From Blepharisma japonicum (lineage: Eukaryota > Ciliophora > Heterotrichea > Heterotrichida > Blepharismidae), in NCBI GenBank assembly GCA_949751835.1, contig CATKHK010000079.1, positions 62,001-126,000 on the forward strand: a stretch of DNA of 64,000 bases, in the 5' to 3' direction. Positions 23,144-34,600 of this stretch are shown here, in pieces. How positions within the stretch are numbered: position 1 is the first letter of the stretch; each line of letters starts with the position of its first letter. Position numbers and translations under genes: made by a program. Below the pieces are notes generated by a model, which saw only the letters and a list, made by a program, of their open reading frames with translations, did not search any database and had not been told where the DNA came from.

Positions 23144-26100
23144 ATGGAAAGGCAGGAAAAGTGGCTTGAAAAGCTTGACCTTATTTCGATTCTTAGATGG
23201 GCAACCTCAGGTCTGCCATCACAGAAATTAAAGTATGCAGGGCTTTTGATCCCATTTGACAATGATTATATCCTTTATGATATTTCTAATAAGTCTAAAG
23301 GATGCGATGAAGACAAAACATATATAAAAGATGATCTTATCAGGAATAATATTAGAAGAGGCAACTCAATTCTTGTTAAGCCTCAGAAAGAAATAAAAAA
23401 ATATTTTGATTCTGACAAACTAATCAAGGATAATGGAAGAGATATTATTATTGAAAATATTTTATGGGCCAGAAAAGGACTTTCAAAATTTTTTGATTTA
23501 TCTATTGAATTTCTCAATCATCGACAAACTAAAAATTTAATGCTGACTGGTAGCTTTTCAGGGTCATTCCCTATCTCTTTATCATCCTCCCACAAAGAAG
23601 CTATCAGAAGAATGATTTTTTATGAAGCAGAATTCACTTTATTAAGAGAAGGTGCTACTCTTGATTTATACAAATTAAATAAAGCAAATGGAGAAAACGC
23701 CCAGTTTTCTTATAGTCCTAATTTAAATGCCTGAATTATTGCTTCTAAAAACGTAAGTTTAGCTGCTAGAAATGCTGATGATCTTAGGATTTATTCAAAT
23801 AATCGCTATGAGTTTGTAAAAGTAATCGGAGAAGAATGGTTCAGAATTTTATCAAATTTAAATGATCAGGAATTAGAACAGCTTAAGCAGGATTTAACTG
23901 GGTTTACGATTGCAGGAGAATATGTAGGCGATCAAAATCATCAGCATTTAGTGAGATATGAGAAGATTGATATAATGTTTTATGCATATATTGATAATGA
24001 GTCTTTTAGACCGTGTTTGCCACCTCTGAGGGCTAGAGCTTTATTTGCAAAATATAGACTAAAGAGTGTAAAAATGGAGCATATAGGAAATTTTGCATCT
24101 TTGGCTGTATTTTACAGTGCGCTGGAAAATTTGTATAAAAGTATTTCGTCACAAAGTCTTGAGTCTGAAGAAGAGGGAAGTGTTATTTATATAGTTAAAA
24201 ATAACCATACAGAAAACCATCTACTTACATCTGCTTCTGAGGGAATTTGCCAAGAAAATTTTGATTTTTATATAAATCCTCAATTTTATCCTGCAGTAAA
24301 CAGCCAAGAAACCCTTTCGCTTTGCAAAATAAAAACACTTGAATACAGAATCTTCAGAAAACTGAGGCAAAAAGCAAAAGCAATATCATCCAAAAAAAAT
24401 CCAGCGAATGGCTCTATATTACTTAATAAGTTGAAAAAAGAAGTAAAAGACTTAGTTAAAGATTATGAGCTCCCAAGGCCTTTGGATTATTACTTTGAAG
24501 TTGCAGCAACTGCATTTGAGTATGTAAAAGAAAGCAAATACATTGAAAGGTTTAAAAAAGGGTATATTGACTTTCTTGATAAAGTAAGACAAATCGTGGA
24601 TGGCGTATCTCCAGTGCCCTTCTTAAACCATGAAAAAAGTATTGAAAGAAAGCCTCTATCAATTATTATAAATTCTCCGCCATGTTTTATTACACCAAAA
24701 GAAGCTGAACTATTTTTAGATGTCTTAAAACCTAATGAAGTAGTTTATCAATGAAACGAATCTTCAAGAGTCGAAAAAGGCCTTAAATTATGCTTTTTAT
24801 CCCACAGAGTCAAAATCAGTAAAAATTTCAAGAAAAATGCTTTAATTGTGTTTTATGGAACCACAAGTGAAGGCATTATAAGATGTGAAGAGGAGCTTAA
24901 AGCACATGCAAACTCAAACCCTTCTACTGTTCCTTCATGCGTTCTCCCGTTTTTGAAAAGAAAAGATATTGGCCCTAGGCTATCAAAATTGATATCAGAG
25001 TGGACTACCGATAAAGAATTTTTACAAAATCAATATCCTAGTTATGTAATAGATGCTGAAAATAAGCCTATAAAAGAACTTTTAGAAATAATTTTAGATA
25101 GAATTGAAGACCTTCAAACTTCTACTGAAAATGATATACAAATAGTAGAAGAAGAGCATAAAGCTTGCCCTGAAAAAGTCATAAACTCTTGTAAAATGAC
25201 TTATATTATTATTCCTATGGGAATTCCTTGTATGGGTAAATCATCTTTTCTTGCTGCTTTACAAAGGTATTCAGATGAAAATGGAATAATTCTCAAGACA
25301 ATTTGTTCAGATGACATTAGAAACTGCTGTATGTCAGAATATATGAAGAAACGCAGGAATTATGACAGAGAAAAAGCATTTAGAAAAACTCATAATAGCT
25401 CTAGGACCAATTTTTTTGACCAGCTTAAAAATGCAATAATGGCGAGTTCTAATGAAAAACAAATAATTTTTTTAGACAAAAACCACCCACCCAAATCAAT
25501 AATGTGCACTTTACAAGAAATTAAAGCAGTTGAAGCTTACTCCAATATAAAATTAATTGCATTGGTCCCAGAATGCCGTGAGCCATTTGTAATTCAATTA
25601 AGAAATAATAGGGAAAATACTTATGAAATATCATTATCAATGCTGATTCAATGCTTATTAAGAGTAAGAGATAGAAAGCAGCATGATATTATCAATGGAA
25701 AATTATTCCATAGGCTTTCAATTGTATTGATGATGTATCAAATGTACCAAAATGTTAGCTTTGATGACTATTTATCAACTGGATTTTCATATATAATGAG
25801 AATCCCATTTACAGATGAATCAGATTGGGAAATTGACCCAAATCTTCAAGAAAGTATCATAAAAGTCCTATCTGGATTTGAAAATAATGAATTTCCACAT
25901 AAATCTATTGTAGCCAACCTTGAGCAGGAGATTGAAAAATCCACATTGGCATTTCCTATAATTGATCCATATCCAGCACTATGTGAGCAAATTAATTGGA
26001 TTTTAAATAAAAATTCCGAGACAAATAGTGAGGAAATTCAGCCTGAAAAAAATCCATCAGCTATAGAGTTAGAATTTAATGCCAATAGCAAACCTGATCT

Positions 26101-26584
26101 AATTTCAATTATTTTACAAAATTTAGAAAAATTAGCTTCACGTTATGATGACGAAGAAATCAGATCAGATTTAGCAGATATACGTGAATATGTAAGTAAT
26201 GGAATTGAATCCATGTGAAACGTGCTTGATGAGTTACTTCATACTGAAGCAATTAATCTTAATAAGAATTATGGTGGGAATTTGGAAGAAAAATCTTGTA
26301 TAAAATCAAGAATAACGCACATTATTTATATTCCAAAAAAATTAATTTATTGCTACTCATGCACTGACACAGAAAATGAATCATCTCCTTTAAAAAATTT
26401 TTATATACCTATATTAACTTATCAAAATTCCCAGCTATTAAATAATTTCCAGCTAAAGAAAGTCATAATAAGCGAAAATTCCCAAATAGCAGAAATCCAA
26501 GCTGGAGAATCGCTACAAAAGGCTTATTCTATTCCTTTATCTGAGCTCTACGAACTAGAAGGATATACACAAATTTATTATTAG
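23144..26584 (+). CDS. RNA-ligase-like nucleotidyltransferase with P-loop kinase domain
   Basis: 1146 residues in one exon. Residue 180 is the lysine of KANGEN, which fits motif I (KxNG) of covalent nucleotidyltransferases/RNA ligases; about 80 residues later FTIAGEYVGD, with Glu259, fits the following acidic motif, and RYEKIDIMFYAYI fits the next strand. At residues 693-700 GIPCMGKS is a Walker A loop, followed by TICSDDIRN and IIFLDKNHPP, as in polynucleotide-kinase-type P-loop proteins. The order ligase then kinase is that of fungal/plant tRNA ligases (Trl1/RLG1), which repair and splice tRNA; a C-terminal phosphodiesterase domain is not clearly visible. Substrate is therefore an inference. 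Three TGA codons are Trp. Shares a 50-base promoter region with TAM41. Confidence 0.72.
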
Positions 26585-26697
26585 CCTAAGTTATTTTCAT
26601 AAAATTTATTTCCCTTTTACCATTTTTTACTATTAAATATTTTTTGATGATATCACACCAAAATAAGTATTTTATTATCTTATAATTTGGCGAAAAT

Positions 26698-27243
26698 ATG
26701 GGCATTCTAGACTTCTCACGTACAATCGAAGACTTATATGCAGACTACGGAAAGTATCATACCACTGCAATGTAAATTTTACTTAGAAATAAGATAATTC
26801 ACGTTGTCTGTGTCCCTCAGATTCTATATACAATAATCAGTTTATTTGCTCATTTTCCGTGGCATATTGGGACTAACCCGCTAACTGAAATTCACCTTGG
26901 GATAATTCCTTTGGCAGTAATTCTGTTACTTTACATCAAGCTCGATTTTCCTTCTGGATTAGTCGCAGCAATACTTTATTCGACTCTATATTTTGTAGGT
27001 AACTATACACTAATTTATTTCGGCCCAAGCCACCTAAAATTCGTTGGGCTTGTCCAGCTTATTTGTTGGGGACTTCAATTTGCAGGGCACGCATTAGAGA
27101 ACAAAAGACCAGCGCTGGTAGACAACATTTTACTTACTTTGGCAGCTCCGTTGTTTGTTGTCATTGAAGTAATGTTTTTCTTCGGGTATAAGCCTGAGCT
27201 CCATAGATTATGCGAATCTACCCTTGAGAAAAAAGATAAGTAA
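26698..27243 (+). CDS. MPO1: MPO1-like (DUF962) membrane dioxygenase
   Basis: 176 residues after removal of a 15-nt intron. Yeast Mpo1 is an ER membrane Fe(II) dioxygenase that shortens 2-hydroxy fatty acids in phytosphingosine breakdown. The family pattern is clear: YADYGKYHTTAINKIIHVVCVPQILYTI at the N-terminus with two of the conserved His, then GLQFAGHALENKRPALVDNILLTLAAPLFVVIEVMFFFGY. Four hydrophobic segments are present. The intron at 26772-26786 removes an in-frame TAA. Ends 6 bases before the stop of the convergent saposin-like gene. Confidence 0.85.
26772..26786 (+). other. 15-nt intron in MPO1-like gene
   Basis: GTAAATTTTACTTAG. It interrupts the conserved HTTAINKIIHV block, which is restored by its removal. 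Confidence 0.88.
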
Positions 27244-27249
27244 TTAAAA

Positions 27250-27963
27250 CTAAGTATTAGTTATAGTGAAACTTGTATTTGCACTTCCCAATAAGAAGGC
27301 ATGAGCGTGCTTCGATCCACAAGTGCCTGAACAAATTTCTATTGCAACGGCATAATTCCCTGCCACAAATTTGTCACCCAAATCATCAATTGGCCCACTA
27401 GATTTCACATTAAAGGTCTGTGTAATTGGCCCAATTGCGAAGCCTGTATTTAAAGTGTCCATTACAAGAGCATCATAAGGTGCTGGAGGCTGGACTGTAA
27501 CTTTAATATTTCCAGTGCCTGTTCTGCTAATAACCTGGAAATTTATGTTAATTGAGAACTCAGCCCCAAGCAAAGCAGAAGTAGGGGTTACCGTTGCACT
27601 GGTAACTGTGATATTTCCTCCATCTACTACAGGGCATTGGCCAACTACTTGACAAAAATAAATTGGATCTAGATCTGCTGATAAAATTGCATCGGTAAAT
27701 GCTTTGATTCCGACATATTCACAAAGGCTTTTACAGAAAATTTTTCCTATTTCAGAGGAAAGCTCATCACACAGTCCTTTGCAGTCAGCAATAATGTAGT
27801 TGTTTACGACTTTGTTGTAGAGAATGGATAAAGAATCATCAGCGAAGGAAACACAAGATGAGCAGAGATTGGTAGCTTTGAGGCTGGGAGCTGAAGAGTC
27901 TCGAGTTATGGGAGATACTGCTAATCCTAAGCTGAGAATGCTAAGGAATAAAGCGATTTTCAT
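27250..27963 (-). CDS. secreted saposin-B-like protein
   Basis: 237 residues with a clear signal peptide (MKIALFLSILSLGLAV). Residues 30-110 form a saposin-B-like domain with the six-cysteine pattern: CSSCVSF, DCKGLCDEL, IFCKSLCEYVG and FCQVVGQC. The second half (about 115-237) is a beta-rich Thr/Val/Ile-rich domain that resembles an ML/NPC2-like or Ig-like fold (PTSALLGAEFSININFQVIS), with GTCGSKHAHAF near the end. Saposin-like proteins bind or disturb lipids in lysosomes or food vacuoles; the combination seen here recalls ganglioside-activator or countin-like proteins. No intron, no TGA codon. Confidence 0.75.
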   Translation of the reverse strand: MKIALFLSILSLGLAVSPITRDSSAPSLKATNLCSSCVSFADDSLSILYNKVVNNYIIADCKGLCDELSSEIGKIFCKSLCEYVGIKAFTDAILSADLDPIYFCQVVGQCPVVDGGNITVTSATVTPTSALLGAEFSININFQVISRTGTGNIKVTVQPPAPYDALVMDTLNTGFAIGPITQTFNVKSSGPIDDLGDKFVAGNYAVAIEICSGTCGSKHAHAFLLGSANTSFTITNT

Positions 27964-28612
27964 TTATTAAATTTATTATTCGCCCAATTTTTGTATAAAT
28001 AAATAAAAAATTAATAAATGTTTACGATCTATTAGCTAGAATAATTCACACATAATTATTTAAAAAAGCAAACTGATCAATTAAATTTTATCAATAGATA
28101 TATACTTTACATTCAAGTTTTATTACTAACAAAAACCATTTATGCACTATATTTATATTGAACAATATGGAACACTAAATGCCAATTTTCTGTTGCGAAC
28201 TACTATCTTCATCAAAAGTAGCCTAATCTTTCAAATTTTAGCCTAAAACTTCACAATTTCACTTGATATCTTTTGCAAAGACAAAAAGCTATAAATTTAT
28301 ACTAATAATTAAATTAAACATATATAAGTAAAATTGCCTTTATCTTAGGTTTCCCAGCTTGAAAAAACAATTTTTCTAAATATAACCTGAAACTTCCATT
28401 AATATAGATATCATCAGAACCATAATTCGTGAATTTCCCATAAATTCAAATCCATATATATATCAAATACCGTAAAATTTAATATTAAAAATAATTCCAT
28501 AGAAACTTCCTCAGCCCTTGTTTTCTGACTTTTACATGTAATTTTCTTATTGTTGCAGTATAGCCCTCCTTTCTCCTATTAATGACGAATTAGGATCTAA
28601 TATGGTCTAATA
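27964..28612. other. intergenic, AT-rich
   Basis: About 650 bases between divergent genes (saposin-like and VPS13), so it holds both promoters. AT-rich with short TATATA stretches (for example around 28456); no gene, RNA or repeat recognised. Confidence 0.5.
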
Positions 28613-31600
28613 ATGTTTGAACGTAAATTCAAAGCTATCATTCTAAAAATCCTTGGAGAATTCGTAGAAGATTTTGATGATAGTGAGCTTCAAGTCGATA
28701 ACTGGAGTGGCCATGTCACTCAAACTAGACTAAATATCAAACCAAATGGCTTAAGATTTCTAAGTCGCTTGATTGGCATTGATATAATTGTTGTCAGAGG
28801 AGTGATAGGGTCACTTCAGCTAAGCTTTAATTGACGAGCTTTATGGCGTGAGCCTATTCGTCTTACTCTTGAAGATTTATATGTAGTCTGTAAGCCTCAA
28901 AATCCACCAGACCCTACTTTCTTTCAAGATAAACGAAGAAGAGCAAAAAGATCAAGACTAGAGGACTTAGTCCAAAAAAAGAAATTTCAAAACCCCAACA
29001 AAACTTACCTTCAAAAACTCGAAGCCACTGTGTCCGATAACATTTGCATATCATTGAAAAATGTCCATTTGAGATATGAAGATACTATATCTAATCCATT
29101 TAGGCCATTTGTTATAGGCCTCACACTTGACAAATTAGTTTACTCTCCTAGTGACTCCAATTGGGTAAAGAATTTCATCACGTTGGAGCTGAAAAAACAA
29201 GCACAAAAATCCTTTATGGTATTAGAGTTAGGACAGTTCGCGTTTTATCATATATCGAAATCCTCTGAGCTGTTTAGCTTAAAATCTGATTGATTAAAAA
29301 CGCTTTCCAATGAGAAGTTTGCAGGCATTATGTTTCCTTTTATAGCCCATAGAGATTATGTTCCGCAGATATCGGAATATTACTTATTAAAACCTGTAAA
29401 TGCTGAGATTAGAATCAGAAGAAGTCTAAAGCCACCTGCAGAGTCCGATATCCCTAAGCTGAGTGTTTCTATAATAGTAGAGGAAATTGCTTGTGCATTA
29501 GAGGCTAACCAATATCAAGATTTGTTGATGTTGGGCTCATTTATATCATTACATAAAGTTCTTGGTCATCACATTGTATATCGCCCACAAGTAAGACCAA
29601 AATCCAAGCCTAGAGATTGATGGATTTATGCTTTAAACATGGTTTCAGAAAAAGTTAAGAAAAAAATTGTTCCCTTTTCTTGGGAATATTTTAAATTCAG
29701 AAAAGAAAATAAACAGAAATACATAAATATATATCAACTCACACTTGTAAGAGAATATGAATCAGAAACAGGCAGAGTCTTTCCAAATTTCACAAAAATC
29801 CCTCAATTGAACATGAAAAACAAAAAAGAGCTTGACATAATGATGCTAGAAATTGAAGATCATCACAATGTCGAAGAAATTTTGCTTTTCAGATACATAG
29901 CTGAGAGAGAATTAAGTTCGCTTAAGGATTCTAAAAAGAAAAAAGGATGGATTGAATGGGGAAAAGGCTGGTTTGTTACCTCTACATCAGCAGATGAAGA
30001 AGCCTTTTTGAACACTTTGGTAGAATACTCAGAAATGATGAGCCAAGATGCTGCAGCACCTTCAGATTTTGTTAAATATTTTGTGAATTTTGAGTTGAGA
30101 AGATGCTCAATATCTCTAGCAGCTCGACAAGTAAACGGTCTTCAAGCCTCATTTTTGAAAATTACACTAGATGAAGGAATTATACATAGACAAAAAACCA
30201 AAACTCTGACAGAAACTTTTCTTGCATTGAGTTCGTTAAGAATCGTTGACCCATTTACGCCTATTGGAAAATTTAGAAAATTATTCAACCCCAAAAATGT
30301 TGACGAATCCTTTTTTTTCCATGAGCCAGGATTCGAGGTTGAAGAAGAAATTTTCCCTGAAGAAAACGATGGTTTCCCTCAGTTCGCCAAACATGAGCTA
30401 AAAGTTGTACCTCTTTTCCAATTAATGCTTAATGCAGACACAAGCGAAACTATGAGCTTAAAAGTAAATATCCAGCCATTAGAAGTGATTTATAATAAAC
30501 AATGTGTAGAAAGGATCAATGGGTTTTTAAAAATACCCGAAGCACTTGCATTATTTGAAGCTATTGAAATGCAAACTATGAACCAGCTTGCTAATTGGAA
30601 GCTAAAAACACAAGCGAGGATTGAGTATATCATAAAAAACCACCTAAAGCTAGAGACTGATATAAGAGTTTCTGCACCTGTTATCATTATCCCTCAGAAT
30701 CCACTGAATGAGGAAAGTTCGCAAGTGATTTTAAATTTGGGGAATTTTAATGTAACATCAAAACCACGTGAATTGTCTTATGATCAACTTATGAATCGCA
30801 AAAACTCAGATGTTGACGAAAACGCTTATTATGACCATTTTGACGTGACTGTTTCTGATATCAGCGTTATGCTTCTTCCTCCAGAAGGCCGAGGCACCTG
30901 GACTTTAGTCGACAAATTTGACTTCATAATGCACGTTTCTAAGTCAATTATTCCTAAAGATCCTCATTTAACCACTATCAAAATTCAAGGCGAAATTTCT
31001 GAATTAACAGCCAAAATATCAAGAATCCAATATATGCTGCTACAACAATACAAAGATGCAGACACACTCTCCTCTGTAAGTGGGTCATTTATGGACGATA
31101 TTAATTATAAGCTTCCTGAGCCAATTTTAGATGACGAAGAAGATGATGAAGAGTTTTTTGACGCAGAAGACCCATATGAGGATTTAGTAGCTGAGAATGT
31201 AAAATTCCCATACAATAAAGAGCATTTTAATGTAGAATTTGGCGTGAAAAGAATGAATTTTATTTTATTAGAGGATAAAGAGATAGAGGAAGAAGAAAAA
31301 AGCTTACTAACGTTCACAGCAAAAGATTTGTTAGCTGGAGCAAGCATAGAAGAGTCAAGAAGGAGATTTTGTGTGAGACTTGGAGGAATTACTGTGCAGG
31401 ATTGGATAGAGTCAAGACTTCTAGTCAGCTCAAACCAAGAGAGATCAGATTTAATTGTGGTAGAACTGACAAAAATATTAGAAACACATCCAGATTATGC
31501 CTTGTCAAAAATAAGTACTTTTTTGACTGCGAATCTTTCTCATTTATATATAAACTATTTTGATGAGCCAGTCAGAATTGTATTAGGTCTACTGAAAAAG

Positions 31601-34600
31601 AAATCTGCCCCATCTTTCCCAAAAATCTCTACAAGTCTTAACATACTTGCTAAAGTTTCCTTAGAAAATGTGTCTCTTAAACTTAATGATACAACTCGAG
31701 AGCTCACAGAATTGTATTTATCATATGCAGATTTCCATTATACATCTTCTGAAGTTCTCCGCTGCAAATTGGGAAGACTGACTATAAAAGACTGTTTAAA
31801 TTCTTGCTTTTTCTTTGAAACTAAAAATAAAGACTTATTAGAGCTTGAACTTTTACTAGAAGAGGAAGAAAGAACTCTAGGAATCAAGCTAAAATCGTTC
31901 AAGCTAATTATGGTTATGGACATGATTGAAGGGCTAATATCATTTGTGCTATCTTCTGAGCTGTTTTCATTTCTGAAAAAAATGAAAAAAGCAAAAGAAA
32001 TCAAAAAACCAAGGACATATTCTTATAATGCTGAAGTAATCCATCCCCAGCTTGAATTTTTAGACCCTCAATCCAGCCAAGGATCATGTGTAATTGACTT
32101 TGGAGAAATCAACACAAATAAAAACTCTGGTGAAGAATTCACTTTTAATATCCAAGGCAGCCAAATTTTCACCATAAGAGAAGACGAAGAAGGCGAAGTC
32201 TACCAAAACTTCCTAATAAAAGACTTCGACATGAGCTTAGAGTCATTTCTACCAGAAGTAAACCTAAAAATCCGAAAAATAATCGGCTCTTCCTCAGCTT
32301 CCCAAATTTCCTTTTTGCTTCAGCTATATTCTAATTATAAATCCCACTTAAAAGACATAGCTCAAATGCTTCATTTATCAATCCCAAAAAAGAAAGAGGA
32401 AAAAAAAGAAATAAAACCCGACATAAATTTAGAAGCCGAAAATGTTGCATATTCTTTCGCACATGGACTAAAGCTGAAATCACAAGAATTTAGGCTAAAA
32501 GTTCATGCAGAAATTGAAGTTGTAGAGGTGGCGTGGTGGACTTTGTTTCATAATGCAGAAGATAACGTAGAGTCAGCTTGTTTATCTTTAAGCCTTTCTC
32601 AATTATCATTAGACTACAACAAAAAAATTGGCTCAAACTGGCTTAAATTTGCTACGAAATCCTTAAAAACCGCTTTCAAGGTTGACGCATTTGGGCTTAA
32701 CCAGCTTATCCTTTTACAACAAGAAAGTCTTACCCAAGAAAGTGCCCTTACCCTTGGTTTCCAAATCCTTCCAGACTCCTATATAATAGACCTGGACGTA
32801 TTATCTCCCCGCATTATCCTATCTCCATGCATCCTTAAAGGTTTATTATTAATTTCTTCTGAGCTTTCCTTATTAATCCCAAAATCCAAGAAAAAAACTC
32901 CTCTAATTTTGTCAGGCCAAATGCAAAATTTTCAATTATTAGTTACAACTGACAATATAAATGGGCCGCAAGACGAAGAAGATAAACTGGATCATGTGAA
33001 GGACCAGGAATATGAAGAAAAAAGGTACACAATTTTGCAGATGTCGGTGGAATTTCAAGATAATAATATAGATGTCAATGAATGCTGTGTGCTCGTTGGA
33101 AGCAGCGCTGTTGCTGTTTATGGGGCAGAAATAACAGGAAAGCCGTTACTGCATCCTTTGCAGATTAGGTATAGAGGGAAAGATAGTAAAGCTTTACTGA
33201 TTTCAGATATAGCTATTGATTTATCGTTAAGCCAGTCAGTTTATTTCCAAGAAATGATGAAACAGTTCAGCAGCATTATTCCGAAAAGCGAAAAAAAGGT
33301 AAAAACTACCAAAATTGACTTAAAGATTGAAATTCAGCAGATTTTGTTAAGCATTTCTCACGACTTTACCATCTCAAAGCACTCTGCAAACACCTATTTT
33401 ATGCTTCGCCTAGATTCTCCTTACATTTTACTGGCAAGCACTGACACTCCTCTAGCATTCTCTACAGGTTTTGCTTTTTACTATTACAACCAGCAGCTTT
33501 TCGACTGGGAGCCTTTTATAGAAAATTTCCGTTTTGGCATAGAATATAACACCCAAGGTGGCCAGAAAAAAATCCAAGTAACTTCTCAAGGCGATTTCAA
33601 TGTAAATGTCAGTTATTCGTTTATTACTACATTCAGTAACTTTTTGAAAGGGTTTGAGCAGAAAGACTATTTTACTCATTTAGGCTTATTAGCGAAGTCA
33701 AAAATGAATATTAAATGGGGTTCAGGGTATTCAATAAAAAATGAGACAGGGCAGCAGATTAAATGTTGGATTGATAATAAGCTAATTATAATTCAGCACA
33801 ATGAAGAACATGCTTTACATTTTGAGGAAAGAGATGAAGTAGAGGGATCTGCAGTCACCATGTTTAAGCACAAGCTCAAAAAACAAAGAGGCTACAGGAT
33901 AAAATCAGTCTCCATACAGATAGGTGAACTCCCTAGACTAAATGATATATGCATTGACAGAATTGGCTGCAAAATCTACAATATAGCTCAGCTTGGCGCC
34001 CACTTTCACGTCCTTTGTGACGTCTTATCAAGGCATGGTGACAAGCTTCTAGTGATCCGATCTCCAATTCAGCTGAAAAACAACCTTCGAGTTCCTATTG
34101 ATGTAAGACTTATAATACCGTTAGCCTTAAACAAGCTTAACGAAGAAGACTATTCTAATATTATCAGCATTCCACCTTTAGCTACCGTCCCTTTACCTAT
34201 CACAAATTCCTATTTCACCTCCCTCCAGCTTAGAATTTCAGGGTTTTCATGGTCAGAAAAAAACGAAATCTCCCATGCAGACGAGCCAAAATTAATAGAA
34301 TGCCCAAATAAAGCTTATAGAGGTTCCTCAGTTCCTGATATACAGCCTGCGAAAAAGGCTAAAGCTGTTGAATCTGTTGTGCAGAAAAGCGCATTTGCAA
34401 GCTTTAAATATTCGCTGCTGGAGTTTAAAGATGATACTGAAAAATTCTTTGTGAAATTGTATACGTTTGAGCCAGGATTGACAGTTGAAAATTATTTGTG
34501 CTGCCCGCTGGAGTATCAGTGCATTATATTGAATAGGAGAGAAGGGAATGAATTTTTGGAAACTGATATAAAGACTAGTGGCTGCTTAGAAAGAGGGGAA

